Source of the DNA: an uncultured Eggerthellaceae bacterium
GTDB lineage: Bacteria; Actinomycetota; Coriobacteriia; Coriobacteriales; Eggerthellaceae
Direction: 5' to 3'
NCBI GenBank assembly: GCA_937892845.1
Contig: CALBGP010000028.1
Location: 1-64,000, forward strand
DNA length: 64,000 bases
Translations under genes and position numbers: made by a program
The notes under the pieces: generated by a model
Told to the model about the DNA's origin: nothing
Databases searched by the model: none
Seen by the model: only the letters and a program-made list of their open reading frames with translations
In this document: one piece after another, positions 35,001 through 44,963 of the stretch
How positions within the stretch are numbered: the stretch's first letter is position 1
How the letters are laid out: every line of letters starts with the position of its first letter

Positions 35001-36359
35001 ATGCAATCCGAAGAAGAGAAGACCGCCGTTTCCCGCAGGCATTTCTACCAGGTGTGGATGGCCATAGGAGCCATCATCCTCCTGGGCGTGTTCGGCTTCG
35101 TCATGAACGTCCTGTCCATTCCCGTCGGCATTCTCATCTGGACGGTGGTCATCGTCTTCTGCCTGCGGGGTCCCGTCAATGCCCTTGAGGCGCGCGGAGT
35201 TCCCCGCGTCATAGGGACGACGCTTGCCTACATCCTCATGGCGGTTGTCCTGGGAGTGCTGGGATTCGTCATGTTCTCGCCCGTGTTCGGCATCGGAGAG
35301 CAGTTCACTAACATGCTTCAGCAGGCGCCCGTCTACGCTCAGTCGCTGTTCGAATGGGCGGCTGACATGTATGCACGCTATGAGGTCTTCTTCCAGGACG
35401 ATACCGTTAAAGAATGGCTTAACGCCGCGGGTCAAGGGCTTGTAGATTGGGCGACCAACACCGCACGCCTTTCCGCCACCGGTGTGGTGGACGTGGGCAT
35501 CGGGGTCGGCAACATCCTGCTGATCGTAGGATTCGCCCTCGTGGTTGCCTTCTGGATCCTCATGGACCTTCCCGCCATCGGTCGTGAGTGCAACCGTCTG
35601 GTGGGCGAACGCTATGCCGAAGATGCCGCCATGCTCCACATCACGCTCACCCGTGTGATGGGCGGCTACATCAAAGCAACGCTTCTGCAGTGCCTCATCA
35701 TAGGCGTTGCCTGTGCCGTCCTCTTCACGCTTTTGGGCATCCCCAACGCAGCGGCCATCGGCCTGATCACGGGCGTCATGAACATCATCCCGGTCGTGGG
35801 TCCGTGGATCGGCGGCGCGCTGGCCGCGGTCATCGGGCTTTTGAGCGGTCCATGGATTGCCGTCGGCGCGCTGGTCGGCGTCATCTTGGTGCAGCAATTC
35901 GTCTATACCTTCATCAGCCCCAAGCTCATGTCCGATTCCGTCGATGTGCATCCGGCCCTGGTCATCATCGCCTTGCTGGCGGGCAGCGCCATCGGTGGGG
36001 CCATGCAGGGTCTGGTGGGTTCGCTTGTGGGCATGCTCGTGTCCATCCCGCTGGTCGCTGTGGTCAAGACGGTCTTCATCTACTATTTCGAGAAGCGCAC
36101 CGGCCGTCAGGTGGTTTCCGAGGACGGCTTCTTGTTCAAGGGGCGCCCCAGCAACATCGATGGCGAAGACGGACGCCCCGACGTGATGGCCGATGCCGTC
36201 GGCGGCGCGGCGGGAAAGTATGTGATGCCGCCCTGTGCGGTTCCTCCCGCTGTTGAACCTGTGGTAATCTGTGCGGATGCATCGGATGCCCAGGCCGAAG
36301 GCTCGTCGCCGCAGGCCCCCGATGATCCGGAATGCGCTGAAGACGCGAAGAAAGAGTGA
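35001..36359 (+). CDS. AI-2E family transporter (PerM-like)
   Basis: 452 aa polytopic membrane protein with about seven helices. The family's conserved central part is visible: GYIKATLLQCLIIGV, LLGIPNAAAIGLITGVMN, IPVVGPWIGG and PKLMSDSVDVHPALVI. Such permeases are linked to autoinducer or small-metabolite export or Na+/H+ exchange; the substrate is unknown. The last 80 residues are acidic and Pro/Ala-rich. alaS begins 7 nt after its stop. Confidence 0.88.
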   Translation: MQSEEEKTAVSRRHFYQVWMAIGAIILLGVFGFVMNVLSIPVGILIWTVVIVFCLRGPVNALEARGVPRVIGTTLAYILMAVVLGVLGFVMFSPVFGIGEQFTNMLQQAPVYAQSLFEWAADMYARYEVFFQDDTVKEWLNAAGQGLVDWATNTARLSATGVVDVGIGVGNILLIVGFALVVAFWILMDLPAIGRECNRLVGERYAEDAAMLHITLTRVMGGYIKATLLQCLIIGVACAVLFTLLGIPNAAAIGLITGVMNIIPVVGPWIGGALAAVIGLLSGPWIAVGALVGVILVQQFVYTFISPKLMSDSVDVHPALVIIALLAGSAIGGAMQGLVGSLVGMLVSIPLVAVVKTVFIYYFEKRTGRQVVSEDGFLFKGRPSNIDGEDGRPDVMADAVGGAAGKYVMPPCAVPPAVEPVVICADASDAQAEGSSPQAPDDPECAEDAKKE

Positions 36360-36366
36360 TAGCCGA

Positions 36367-39000
36367 ATGAAGTACATGACCACCGCGGAGATTCGCGAGA
36401 AGTACCTGAGCTTCTTCGAGGAGAAGGGCTGCAAGCGCATGCCTTCCTCGTCGTTGATCCCCGATGACCCAAGCTTGCTGCTCACCAGCGCGGGCATGGT
36501 GCAGTTCAAGCCCTATTTCCTTCATGTGAAGGAGCTTGATGACGCCTATATCGGCACCACCACGGTGCAGAAGTGCGTCCGTACCAATGATATCGACATC
36601 ATCGGCACCACCGGCCGCCACTTGAGCTTCTTCGAGATGCTCGGCAATTTCAGCTTCGGCAAGTACTTCAAGCATGAGATGTGCGAGTGGGCCTACGAGT
36701 TCTCCACCAAGGTGCTGGAGCTGCCCGCTGAGCGTCTGTACTTCACCGTTTTCGAAGACGACGATGAGACCATTGAGATCTGGAAGAACCTCGGTGTGCC
36801 CGAAGGCCATATCTCGCGTCTGGGCGAAGATGACAACTTCTGGCGCGCCGGCCCCACCGGCCCCTGCGGTCCGTGCTCGGAGATCTACTTCGACCAGGGT
36901 CCGGAGTTCGGCTGCGGAAGCCCGGATTGCGCCCCCGGCTGCGATTGCGACCGTTTCCTGGAATACTGGAACTGCGTGTTCACCCAGTATGACGGCCAGG
37001 AGGATGGCACCCTCGCGCCCCTGCCTACGAAAAACATCGACACCGGCATGGGCCTTGAGCGCATCGCGGCCATCATGCAGGGCGTTCAGAGCAACTACGA
37101 AACCGACGTCATCCGCGACCTTGTCGCGGTGGGCGAGCGCTTGAGCGGCAAGAATTACAAAGACGATTCCGCAAGCGATTTGTCGCTGCGCATCGTGGCC
37201 GACCACAGCCGCAGCGTGTCCTTCATGATCGCAGACGGCATCCTTCCATCCAACGAAGGCCGCGGTTACGTGCTGCGCCGCCTGCTGCGCCGCGCTGTCA
37301 TGCACGGCCAGAAGCTTGGCATCGAAGGTCCTTTCCTGGCCAATTACGTCGAGAAGATCGTCGAGCTCATGGGCGACGTCTACCCTGAGATCGTTGAGAA
37401 CCGCGAACTCGTGGACCGCGTCATCCTTTCCGAGGAGGAGCGTTTCGGCGCAACGCTGCGCCAGGGCCAGGCGTATCTGTCTGAAGCCCTTTCGGCTCTC
37501 GAGGGCGATGTGCTCGACGGCGTGACGGCATTCACCCTGCACGATACCTACGGATTCCCCATCGAGGTAACCGAAGAGATCTGCGCAGAGCGCGGCATCT
37601 CCGTTGACCATGACGCCTTCTCCGCATGCATGGAAGAGCAGCGGGAGCGCGCCCGCGCCGCCACCAAGGGTGATGCCGAGGCCGCATGGAGCACCTACGG
37701 CGGCATCCACGCCGACCTGCTCAAGGAGCTCGGCGCAACCGAGTTCGTGGGCTATGGCACCACGGCTGCCAAGGCGCATGTGACCGCTCTGGTCAAGGAC
37801 GGCCAGCGCGTGGGCTCCATCTCTGAGGGCGAAGAGGCCGAAGTCATCCTGGATGTCACTCCCTTCTACGCTGAAATGGGCGGCGAAGTGGGCGATACGG
37901 GCATCATCTCCGCAGAGGGCTTCACTGCCCAGGTCCTGGATACCAAGGCGCCTGAAAAGGGCCTCGTATGCCATAAGGTGAAGGTTGCATCCGGCACTCT
38001 GGCCGAAGGTGACGCCGTCGCCGCCGAGGTCGATGCAGCCCGTCGCGCCCGCATCGCCCGCAACCATACCGCAACCCATATCCTTCATGCCGCCCTGCGC
38101 TCCGTGCTGGGCGATCATGTGAAGCAGGCCGGCAGCTACGTGGGCCCCGACCGTCTGCGTTTCGACTTCACCCACTTCGAGGCTGTGACGCCCGAGCAGA
38201 TCGCCGCCATCGAAGAGCTCGCCAACTCCGTCATCATGGATGCCGTCAGCGTCAGCACCTTCGAGACCAGCCTTGATGCCGCCCGTGAATCCGGCGTCAC
38301 GGCTCTGTTCGGCGAGAAGTACGGCGATGTCGTGCGCGTTGTCGAGGCCGGTAATTTCTCGCGCGAGCTGTGCGGCGGCTGCCATGTGGCCAACACTGCG
38401 GAAATCGGCTTCGTCAAAATCGTTTCCGAAAGCAGCGTCGGTGCGAACCTGCGCCGTATCGAAGCTCTGACCAGCTTCGAGGCCCTTGCTTACATGAACA
38501 CGATGGAGTCTCAGCTCAAAGAGGCTGCAGCCATTCTGCGCGTTCCCGTCGCCGAAGTGGCGGAGCGCTCTGCCGCTAACCTTGCGGCCATCAAGCAGTT
38601 CGAAACCGAGCGCAAACGCGCCAGCCAGGCTGCTGCCGAAGGAAGCATCGCGGCGTATGCCGAAGGCGCAGTGGATGTCGGCTATCCTCTGATCGTGGCA
38701 CGCATCGACGGGCTTGATTCCGGTGCACTGCGCAATGCATGGGATATCCTGCGTTCGCACATGGCGGCTCCCGGCGCTTGCGTGATCGGCACCGTCAACG
38801 ATGGAAAGCCTGTGCTCATGGCTGCTGCCACGGATGAGGCAGTGGCTGCCGGATTCAACGCCGGCGCCATCATCAAGGTCATCTCCTCCAACATCAAGGG
38901 CGGTGGCGGCGGCAAGCCCACCATGGCCCAGGCGGGTGGAAAGGATGCCGAAGGCATCGACGCCGCATTGACCGCCGCACGCGAGATGCTCGGCGCATAG
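36367..39000 (+). CDS. alaS: Alanyl-tRNA synthetase
   Basis: 877 aa class II synthetase. The N-terminal catalytic core begins with IREKYLSFFEEKGCKRM, the editing domain has NHTATHILHAAL and the zinc-site CGGCHV, and the C-terminal GGGGGKPTMAQAGG-like DHHA1 domain is complete. ATG 36367 is used; an ATG three codons later (MTTAEI) is an alternative. It is followed by ruvX, a common pairing. Confidence 0.97.
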   Translation: MKYMTTAEIREKYLSFFEEKGCKRMPSSSLIPDDPSLLLTSAGMVQFKPYFLHVKELDDAYIGTTTVQKCVRTNDIDIIGTTGRHLSFFEMLGNFSFGKYFKHEMCEWAYEFSTKVLELPAERLYFTVFEDDDETIEIWKNLGVPEGHISRLGEDDNFWRAGPTGPCGPCSEIYFDQGPEFGCGSPDCAPGCDCDRFLEYWNCVFTQYDGQEDGTLAPLPTKNIDTGMGLERIAAIMQGVQSNYETDVIRDLVAVGERLSGKNYKDDSASDLSLRIVADHSRSVSFMIADGILPSNEGRGYVLRRLLRRAVMHGQKLGIEGPFLANYVEKIVELMGDVYPEIVENRELVDRVILSEEERFGATLRQGQAYLSEALSALEGDVLDGVTAFTLHDTYGFPIEVTEEICAERGISVDHDAFSACMEEQRERARAATKGDAEAAWSTYGGIHADLLKELGATEFVGYGTTAAKAHVTALVKDGQRVGSISEGEEAEVILDVTPFYAEMGGEVGDTGIISAEGFTAQVLDTKAPEKGLVCHKVKVASGTLAEGDAVAAEVDAARRARIARNHTATHILHAALRSVLGDHVKQAGSYVGPDRLRFDFTHFEAVTPEQIAAIEELANSVIMDAVSVSTFETSLDAARESGVTALFGEKYGDVVRVVEAGNFSRELCGGCHVANTAEIGFVKIVSESSVGANLRRIEALTSFEALAYMNTMESQLKEAAAILRVPVAEVAERSAANLAAIKQFETERKRASQAAAEGSIAAYAEGAVDVGYPLIVARIDGLDSGALRNAWDILRSHMAAPGACVIGTVNDGKPVLMAAATDEAVAAGFNAGAIIKVISSNIKGGGGGKPTMAQAGGKDAEGIDAALTAAREMLGA

Positions 39001-39008
39001 CATTCGAT

Positions 39009-39437
39009 ATGCGCGCAATGGCTTTGGACATAGGCGACGCCCGCGTGGGCGTCGCCATCAGCGATGCGGATGGCAGGGTGTCCACTCCTTTGAAGGTGCT
39101 TCCCGCAAAGGATGTGTTCTCCAACGGTGCGGAGTTCCGCCGTCTGGTGGAAGACTGGGAGCCTGAAATCTTGGTTTGCGGACTTCCCTATACCATGTCG
39201 GGGGAGGAAGGCCCGCAAGCCGCCTCCATCCGCAAGCGTGCGCAGGCCATTGCCCAGGCATGCCGTCTTCCCCTTGAATTCATAGACGAGCGCATGAGCT
39301 CTTCGCAGGCCAAGCGTATTTTGCGTGAAGAGGGGCTTGATGAACGCGCCATGCGGGGAAAAGTCGATATGATAGCCGCCAGTATCTTCCTGCAAACGTG
39401 GCTCGATTCCCGCAGCGGCGTTTCTGCCCGGGATTAG
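39009..39437 (+). CDS. ruvX: Putative pre-16S rRNA nuclease / Holliday junction resolvase RuvX (YqgF)
   Basis: 142 aa RNase H-fold protein. Catalytic Asp in ALDIGDARVGVA, substrate loop FIDERMSS, and C-terminal VDMIAASIFLQTWLD match the family and its usual length. YqgF relatives process the 5' end of 16S rRNA. 8 nt after alaS. Confidence 0.92.
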   Translation: MRAMALDIGDARVGVAISDADGRVSTPLKVLPAKDVFSNGAEFRRLVEDWEPEILVCGLPYTMSGEEGPQAASIRKRAQAIAQACRLPLEFIDERMSSSQAKRILREEGLDERAMRGKVDMIAASIFLQTWLDSRSGVSARD

Positions 39438-39568
39438 ATACTCCTGCCGCCTGCGCAGTGCGCATCATCCTGCAGGTCCTTGAGTGCTGACAACAATTAG
39501 ATTGCTCGACGCTTCGCGCGCTGTGTACGTTTGCGGCGCGCATTCCATCGTGAAGGAAGTGCCCCATC

Positions 39569-40732
39569 ATGCAGCGTAAACAGGTGACATACAGCTCCCA
39601 TCCCAACCACCGCGCTCGCGCGGTCCATGCACAGGGCGAACGCCAGTTCCGCACCTATGACACCTCTCATATCCGCCCCCGCAAAAGCAAGGCTCCCATG
39701 GTCTTCGCTATCGTGCTCCTGGTCATCGTGCTGGGCGTTGGCGGGTTCTTCGCCTTCAGCGCCCTCAAGGGCTGCTCTGGATCTGCTGTCTCGGGTGATG
39801 AGGTGGTGGTCTCCGCAGATATCAAGGTGACCATCCCCAAGGGCTCTTCCGCTTCCGACATTGCTTCCACGCTGGAAACCTCCAACGTGGTTCCTGACGG
39901 ACAGGCGTTTCTGAGCCGCGCGAAGGAACGCGGCATGGATGCGCAGTTCAAAGCGGGCACGTACACATTCACTTCCGGCATGACGCTTGACCAAGTCATC
40001 GATCTGATTGCCGCCGGGGCATCCGATACCGGAAACCTGTCAATCCCCGAGGGATATAAGCTCACCGACATCGCTGCCGCCGTGGAGTCGGCTACAGGTG
40101 GCTCTGTGACCGCGGATGATTTCATGGATGCCGCATCCGATGCGTCTGCGTATGCATCCGATTATCCGTTTCTTGAGTCTGCGGGTTCCAATTCCCTTGA
40201 GGGATTTCTGTTCCCCAAGACCTACACGGTAGGAGCCGATGCAACGGCTGATTCCATCATCCGCATGATGCTTTCCCAGTTCCAGACCGAGATTTCCGGA
40301 CTTGATTTCAGCTATCCGGAAAGCTGCGGGCTCTCTTTGTACGAAGCGGTCAACCTGGCATCTATCGTGGAGCGCGAATCCACCGGTGATTTCGAGAACC
40401 GCGCGGGCGTTGCGGGCGTGTTCTACAACCGTCTGAACACCGAGGGCGAACCTTGCTACGGCTATTTGCAGTCCGATGCCACCACCATCTACGAGACCGG
40501 CCATGACCTTTCCCGCGAAGAGCTTGCCGAGGCCATCCATCAGGATACGCCGTACAGCACTTATGCCAACGTGGGCCTTCCGCCAACCCCCATCTGCTCG
40601 CCTAGCTTCGATTGCCTCAAGGCCGTCTGCCAGCCTGAGCAGTCCGATTATTTCTTCTTCTACTTCGATTCGGAGGGTGTGTGCCACTTCAGCAAAACCC
40701 TCGACGAGCACAACGCCGCCATCGCCGGCTAG
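39569..40732 (+). CDS. mltG: Endolytic murein transglycosylase MltG
   Basis: 387 aa. A positively charged cytoplasmic N-terminus, one membrane helix (about 44-64), a LysM-like segment, then the YceG catalytic domain. The catalytic Glu is in SIVERES (Glu268), and the conserved QSDATTIYE and YSTYANVGLPPTPI motifs follow. It cleaves nascent glycan strands to set their length. Confidence 0.94.
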   Translation: MQRKQVTYSSHPNHRARAVHAQGERQFRTYDTSHIRPRKSKAPMVFAIVLLVIVLGVGGFFAFSALKGCSGSAVSGDEVVVSADIKVTIPKGSSASDIASTLETSNVVPDGQAFLSRAKERGMDAQFKAGTYTFTSGMTLDQVIDLIAAGASDTGNLSIPEGYKLTDIAAAVESATGGSVTADDFMDAASDASAYASDYPFLESAGSNSLEGFLFPKTYTVGADATADSIIRMMLSQFQTEISGLDFSYPESCGLSLYEAVNLASIVERESTGDFENRAGVAGVFYNRLNTEGEPCYGYLQSDATTIYETGHDLSREELAEAIHQDTPYSTYANVGLPPTPICSPSFDCLKAVCQPEQSDYFFFYFDSEGVCHFSKTLDEHNAAIAG

Positions 40733-40756
40733 CGCTTGCGCCCCAAAGGAGCACTT

Positions 40757-41254
40757 ATGCCGTTTCTGCGACCAGACGCCCGGTTCACGGGCGTCTGTGC
40801 TATTGACATCGAACGAGACCTGATCGGGCGGGGGTTGACCGGGCTTCTGCTTGATATCGACAACACCATCCGTTCTCGCGAGACCCATGATGCACCTGCG
40901 GATGTGCGGGCTTGGCTTGATGATGCCCGCTCTGCCGGCCTGCGGATGTGCTTCGTATCCAACAACTGGCATGCGGACGTCCATGATTTCGCCGAGACTG
41001 TGGGCATGCCTATCGTGGCGAAGGCATGCAAGCCGCTTCCGTTCGCCTTCTGTGCGGCCATGCGGCATTTGGGCATCAGCCGAAAGCAGGCGGTGGCCAT
41101 CGGCGACCAGCTGTCCACGGATATCTGGGGTGCGCATTGCGCCGGCATAGCCGGCTACCTGGTGGACCCTCTGTCCGACATCGATTTGAGTCACACCGCC
41201 GTCATTCGCCGCTTTGAGCGTGCGCTTCTTGCTGACGTGGAGCCGCTGCGGTAG
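40757..41254 (+). CDS. YqeG-type HAD phosphatase
   Basis: 165 aa HAD-superfamily (class III) phosphatase. The nucleophile motif is LLDIDNT, motif II FVSNN, motif III Lys in KACKPLP and motif IV GDQLSTD. YqeG relatives are described as phosphatidylglycerophosphate-type or general phosphatases; the substrate is unproven here. ATG 40757 follows AAAGGAG. Confidence 0.85.
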   Translation: MPFLRPDARFTGVCAIDIERDLIGRGLTGLLLDIDNTIRSRETHDAPADVRAWLDDARSAGLRMCFVSNNWHADVHDFAETVGMPIVAKACKPLPFAFCAAMRHLGISRKQAVAIGDQLSTDIWGAHCAGIAGYLVDPLSDIDLSHTAVIRRFERALLADVEPLR

Positions 41255-41343
41255 GCGCTGTCTGCGCCATGGTACAATCGCGTGGATACCACCTTGCTCC
41301 AGGCCGTGTTGCCTGGGGTACGCAATTTCCGCAAGGAGCGCAC

Positions 41344-42513
41344 ATGCATTACGTAACCGCAGGCGAAGCGCATGCCCCCTCATTCATAGCCGTCGTCGAC
41401 GGTGTCCCGGCGGGTCTGCGCATCACCGCTGAGAGCATCGATGCCGATCTTGACCGCCGGATCCAAGGCCTTTGCTCCGGTGCGTCTTCGGCCCACTCCG
41501 ATCGCGTGGAGATACTTTCCGGAGTACGTTTCGGCCGCACCGTCGGTACGCCGGTTGCCTTGCGGGTGGAAAATCCCGATTGGCGCGCATGGCGGACTTC
41601 CATGGCCGTGTTCGGCGAAGCTCCCGCCGACGCCACCCGTCGAAGCATCCCCTGTCCCGGACGTGCGGATCTTGCGGGTTCCCTCAAATACGACCTCGAC
41701 GATTGCCGCGATGTCGAAGAGCGCGCCGGTGCGCGCGAGACCGTGGCCCGCGTGGCTGCCTCGGGCATAGCGCGCGAGTTTCTGGCGGACGTGGGCGTAG
41801 GGGTCTTCTCGTACGTGACGCGCATAGGCGATGCGGCCATCTCGGAGGTCGATCCTATGGTCGATGCCGCCGAATACAAGCCGCTTGACATAGAGACTTC
41901 CGAAGTACGCTGTCCGTGTGCAAAGACGACGCGCCTGATGAAGAGGGCCGTTGACGATGCGCGTGCGAAGGGTGACACGCTGGGCGGATCGTTTCGCGTG
42001 GTGGTCACGGGCCTTTTGCCCGGTATGGGCGGATACGCCCAGGGATCCGACAGGCTCGCTTCGAAGCTCGCCGCCGCATTGTTCGCCATTCCCGCCGTGC
42101 GATCGGTGGAAGTGGGGTTGGGTGCAGATTTCGCCCGGATGTGCGGCAGCGAGACGTTCGACGCAGTCAAGCACACGCGCAAGCAGGGTTTCACGCGCCA
42201 GTCCAACCGCGCGGGCGGTTTGGAGGGCGGCTTGACTACCGGCATGCCGCTGATCATCACGGTCGCGGTCCATGCGCCGCTCCCTGCGCAGAATGCGGCT
42301 TCGTCGATTGACATGGAAACATTCGCAGCCGTTTCGCCCCAGATCCATGCGGGCGATGTCTGCCTTGCCCCTTCGGCCGCCGTCGTGGCGGAGGGGGAGG
42401 TGGCGTTCGTTCTGGCCGAGGCGTATCTGCGCAAGTTCGGCTGCGACACCATGACCGACATCAAGGCATCCATGAAGGCGTACAGACAGCGCCTTCGGAC
42501 GGCGTCGAGGTGA
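41344..42513 (+). CDS. aroC: Chorismate synthase
   Basis: 389 aa FMN-dependent enzyme forming chorismate from EPSP. It begins MHYVTAGEAHAPSF (the usual GESHG motif has Ala in place of Ser and Gly here), and carries RxSARETxxRVAAGAIA-type ERAGARETVARVAASGIA and the FMN-binding NRAGGLEGG...G. Sequence retains the overall family pattern with some divergence. ATG 41344 follows AAGGAG. Followed by shikimate kinase after 4 nt. Confidence 0.92.
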   Translation: MHYVTAGEAHAPSFIAVVDGVPAGLRITAESIDADLDRRIQGLCSGASSAHSDRVEILSGVRFGRTVGTPVALRVENPDWRAWRTSMAVFGEAPADATRRSIPCPGRADLAGSLKYDLDDCRDVEERAGARETVARVAASGIAREFLADVGVGVFSYVTRIGDAAISEVDPMVDAAEYKPLDIETSEVRCPCAKTTRLMKRAVDDARAKGDTLGGSFRVVVTGLLPGMGGYAQGSDRLASKLAAALFAIPAVRSVEVGLGADFARMCGSETFDAVKHTRKQGFTRQSNRAGGLEGGLTTGMPLIITVAVHAPLPAQNAASSIDMETFAAVSPQIHAGDVCLAPSAAVVAEGEVAFVLAEAYLRKFGCDTMTDIKASMKAYRQRLRTASR

Positions 42514-42517
42514 TCGC

Positions 42518-43066
42518 GTGGCAGGTGAGAGAAAGGTTCTGACCCGCAACGTGTTCTTCATCGGCTTCATGGGCGTGGGCAAGACCACGGTGGTGCGCAA
42601 AGCAGCCCGCGTGCTTGGGCTTGCTTCAGTCGATACCGACATGTTCGTCGAGCGCCGTTACGGCAAAAGCCCGGCGCGAATCTTCGCCGACCAGGGAGAA
42701 AAGGCCTTCCGTAAGATGGAGCGCCGCGCCCTGCGTGACTGTGCGGCCATGGGGCCGCTTCTGGTCTCGTGCGGCGAAGGCATCGTGGAAGGTGAAGCGA
42801 ACAAGGAGTTCATCAGGAAAAACGGATTCGTCATTTTGCTGTCGGCGGACCTTGAACACTCGGAATCGCGCATACGCAGCCTGCGCACGCGCCCGCTGTA
42901 CGCTGAGCACGGCGATATCCCGGCATTGCTTGAAGAGCGCCGGCCCCAATATGAGGACCTTGCGGATGCGGTCATTGACGTATCCGGGCGGCCTACCGGA
43001 TGGGTGGTCGGCCAGGTGGAGAAGATCTTGACCGACGCGGGGATCTATCGGAAGGAAGATGCGTGA
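42518..43066 (+). CDS. aroK: Shikimate kinase
   Basis: 182 aa. Walker A GFMGVGKTT, the shikimate-site Asp in VDTDMFVE, a GEKAFRKMERRAL segment and RTRPLY fit AroK. Starts at GTG 42518 and ends overlapping the next gene's ATG. The usual neighbour aroB (dehydroquinate synthase) is not in this window. Confidence 0.88.
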   Translation: MAGERKVLTRNVFFIGFMGVGKTTVVRKAARVLGLASVDTDMFVERRYGKSPARIFADQGEKAFRKMERRALRDCAAMGPLLVSCGEGIVEGEANKEFIRKNGFVILLSADLEHSESRIRSLRTRPLYAEHGDIPALLEERRPQYEDLADAVIDVSGRPTGWVVGQVEKILTDAGIYRKEDA

Positions 43067-44256
43067 TGACCGATATGCAACGCCGATGCAAAGAGGTTGA
43101 AGAGCAGGCGGAGACATCTCGTCTTGACCGTGTGCGTGCGAAGATGCGCGAGCAGGGAATAGATGCGCTGTATTCGCGCAGTCTGACCGACATAGCGTGG
43201 ATGACCGGATTCCCGCGCGTTTTCGATGATGAGCCGGCCCATCGCTGCGCCGTCACGGCCCAGGAGGCCAGGATGCATACCGATTCGCGCTATTCGGATG
43301 CTGCCGGCCGTGCAGCCCGTGCGTCGGCTGAGCGGGGCGGCGATCTTTGGGGAATCGACGTTGAGCCGCATTCGGCCTCCATGTGGCTCATGGAGGTTCT
43401 CTCCTCGGTGGAATCTGCCGAAGCAGAGTTGGTCGTCGCCATCGAGGATACCCTGCCTCTGCGGGAGTTCAGGGCGCTTGAATCTGCCGTTGCGGTGTCA
43501 ACCCGCCCTGTGCGCTTCATTGAGACGGATTCGTTCGTGCTGGGATTGCGTGCGCGCAAGGACGATGGCGAGATTGCCGCCATGAAGCGGGCCCAGGATA
43601 TAACCGACCGGGCCTTCGCCTCTGCCGTGGGTTTCATGCGCGCTGCTCAATCCGAAGGACGAAGCGTCACGGAGCGCGAGCTTAAGATCGAGCTTGAAGA
43701 GGCCATGCGCCGTTTGGGTGCGGATGACCTCGCCTTCGCCTCCATCGTCGCAGCGGGGGAAAACGGGGCGGCGCCGCACAGCATACCCGGAGACCGCGTG
43801 ATAGGGCCGGGGGATATGGTGGTGCTGGATTTCGGCGCCCGTGCGCAGGGATATTGCTCCGACATGACGCGCGTGATTAGCGTGGGGGAGCCGTCTGAGC
43901 GTGCGCGAGCGGCCTATGGCGCCATCCGTCGCGCCAATGAGGAAGTTGAAGCCATGTTGAAGCCCGGGGTCACCGGGCGCGCCGCCCATGAGCATGCCGA
44001 AGCGGTGCTTGCGGAATGCGGCTTCGGAGGCTGCATGGGCCATTCGCTCGGGCATGGCGTGGGACTTGATATCCATGAGCAGCCCAACCTGAGTCCGCGC
44101 AACGATGAGCCGCTTGAGCCTGGCAATGTGGTGACGGTTGAGCCGGGCATCTACATTCCCGGCGAATTCGGCTGCCGTCTCGAGGATTTCGGTGTGATTT
44201 GCGAGGACGGCTTCCATGTTTTCACCAAAACGCCGCATGATATCGTTATAATCTAA
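43066..44256 (+). CDS. M24 family metallopeptidase (Xaa-Pro aminopeptidase/dipeptidase)
   Basis: 396 aa. An N-terminal creatinase-like domain (1-170) precedes the pita-bread catalytic domain. All five metal ligands are visible: Asp in VVLDFGA, Asp in YCSDMTR, His in GHGVGLDIHE, Glu in EPGIYIPG and Glu in RLEDFGV. It releases residues next to proline. Coupled to aroK by a TGATG overlap and placed just before efp, a common bacterial order. Confidence 0.9.
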   Translation: MTDMQRRCKEVEEQAETSRLDRVRAKMREQGIDALYSRSLTDIAWMTGFPRVFDDEPAHRCAVTAQEARMHTDSRYSDAAGRAARASAERGGDLWGIDVEPHSASMWLMEVLSSVESAEAELVVAIEDTLPLREFRALESAVAVSTRPVRFIETDSFVLGLRARKDDGEIAAMKRAQDITDRAFASAVGFMRAAQSEGRSVTERELKIELEEAMRRLGADDLAFASIVAAGENGAAPHSIPGDRVIGPGDMVVLDFGARAQGYCSDMTRVISVGEPSERARAAYGAIRRANEEVEAMLKPGVTGRAAHEHAEAVLAECGFGGCMGHSLGHGVGLDIHEQPNLSPRNDEPLEPGNVVTVEPGIYIPGEFGCRLEDFGVICEDGFHVFTKTPHDIVII

Positions 44257-44287
44257 CGGCTTATACAACACCCAGGAGGAAATATTC

Positions 44288-44848
44288 ATGGCAATCTCTA
44301 CCGCTGATTTCAAGAACGGCATGTGCATCATCTACAACGGCAAGATGTGCACCATCACCGAGTTCCAGCATGTCAAGCCCGGCAAGGGCGGCGCATTCGT
44401 CCGCATGAAGCTGCGCGACATCCGCACCGGCCGTGTCCTCACCGATACCGTCAACGCGGGTACCAAGTTCGACACCGTGCGCCTTGAGAGCAAGGACATG
44501 ACCTATTTGTACAACGACGGCTCTGACTTCTACTTCATGGATCCCAACACCTACGAGCAGATGTCCCTGCCCACCGACCATGTGGGCGATACCGCTCAGT
44601 GGCTCAAGGAGAATGACTCCTGCAAGCTGGAGTACGCCGGCGGTGAGCTGATCGGTGTTGAGCCCCAGATGTTCGTCGAGCTCGAGGTCACCGAGACCGA
44701 GCCCGGCTTCAAGGGCGATACCGTCCAGGGTTCCACCAAGCCCGCAACGCTTGAGACCGGTGCCCAGGTGAAGGTCCCCATGTTCGTCAACGTGGGCGAT
44801 ATCCTGCAGATCGACACCCGCGACGGCCGCGTCGTCAAGCGCCTCTAA
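44288..44848 (+). CDS. efp: Translation elongation factor P
   Basis: 186 aa, three-domain EF-P that relieves ribosome stalling at proline runs. The tip of domain I reads KPGKGGAF, with Lys33 as the residue modified in other bacteria. AGGAGG lies upstream of the ATG. An intrinsic terminator follows at 44916. Confidence 0.96.
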   Translation: MAISTADFKNGMCIIYNGKMCTITEFQHVKPGKGGAFVRMKLRDIRTGRVLTDTVNAGTKFDTVRLESKDMTYLYNDGSDFYFMDPNTYEQMSLPTDHVGDTAQWLKENDSCKLEYAGGELIGVEPQMFVELEVTETEPGFKGDTVQGSTKPATLETGAQVKVPMFVNVGDILQIDTRDGRVVKRL

Positions 44849-44915
44849 TACGGCAACGCCAGCGCGAAGGTGCCGCGGGATGCGCTAGCTGCAGTCTCAC
44901 GGAAATGAAGGAATC

Positions 44916-44946
44916 AAACGCCTCCTTGCGGGGGCGTTTCCTTTTT
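44916..44946 (+). terminator. Rho-independent terminator after efp
   Basis: AAACGCCTCC (44916-44925) pairs with GGGGGCGTTT (44930-44939) around TTGC, followed by CCTTTTT. Confidence 0.88.
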
Positions 44947-44963
44947 CGGGCCACTCGCCCTCT

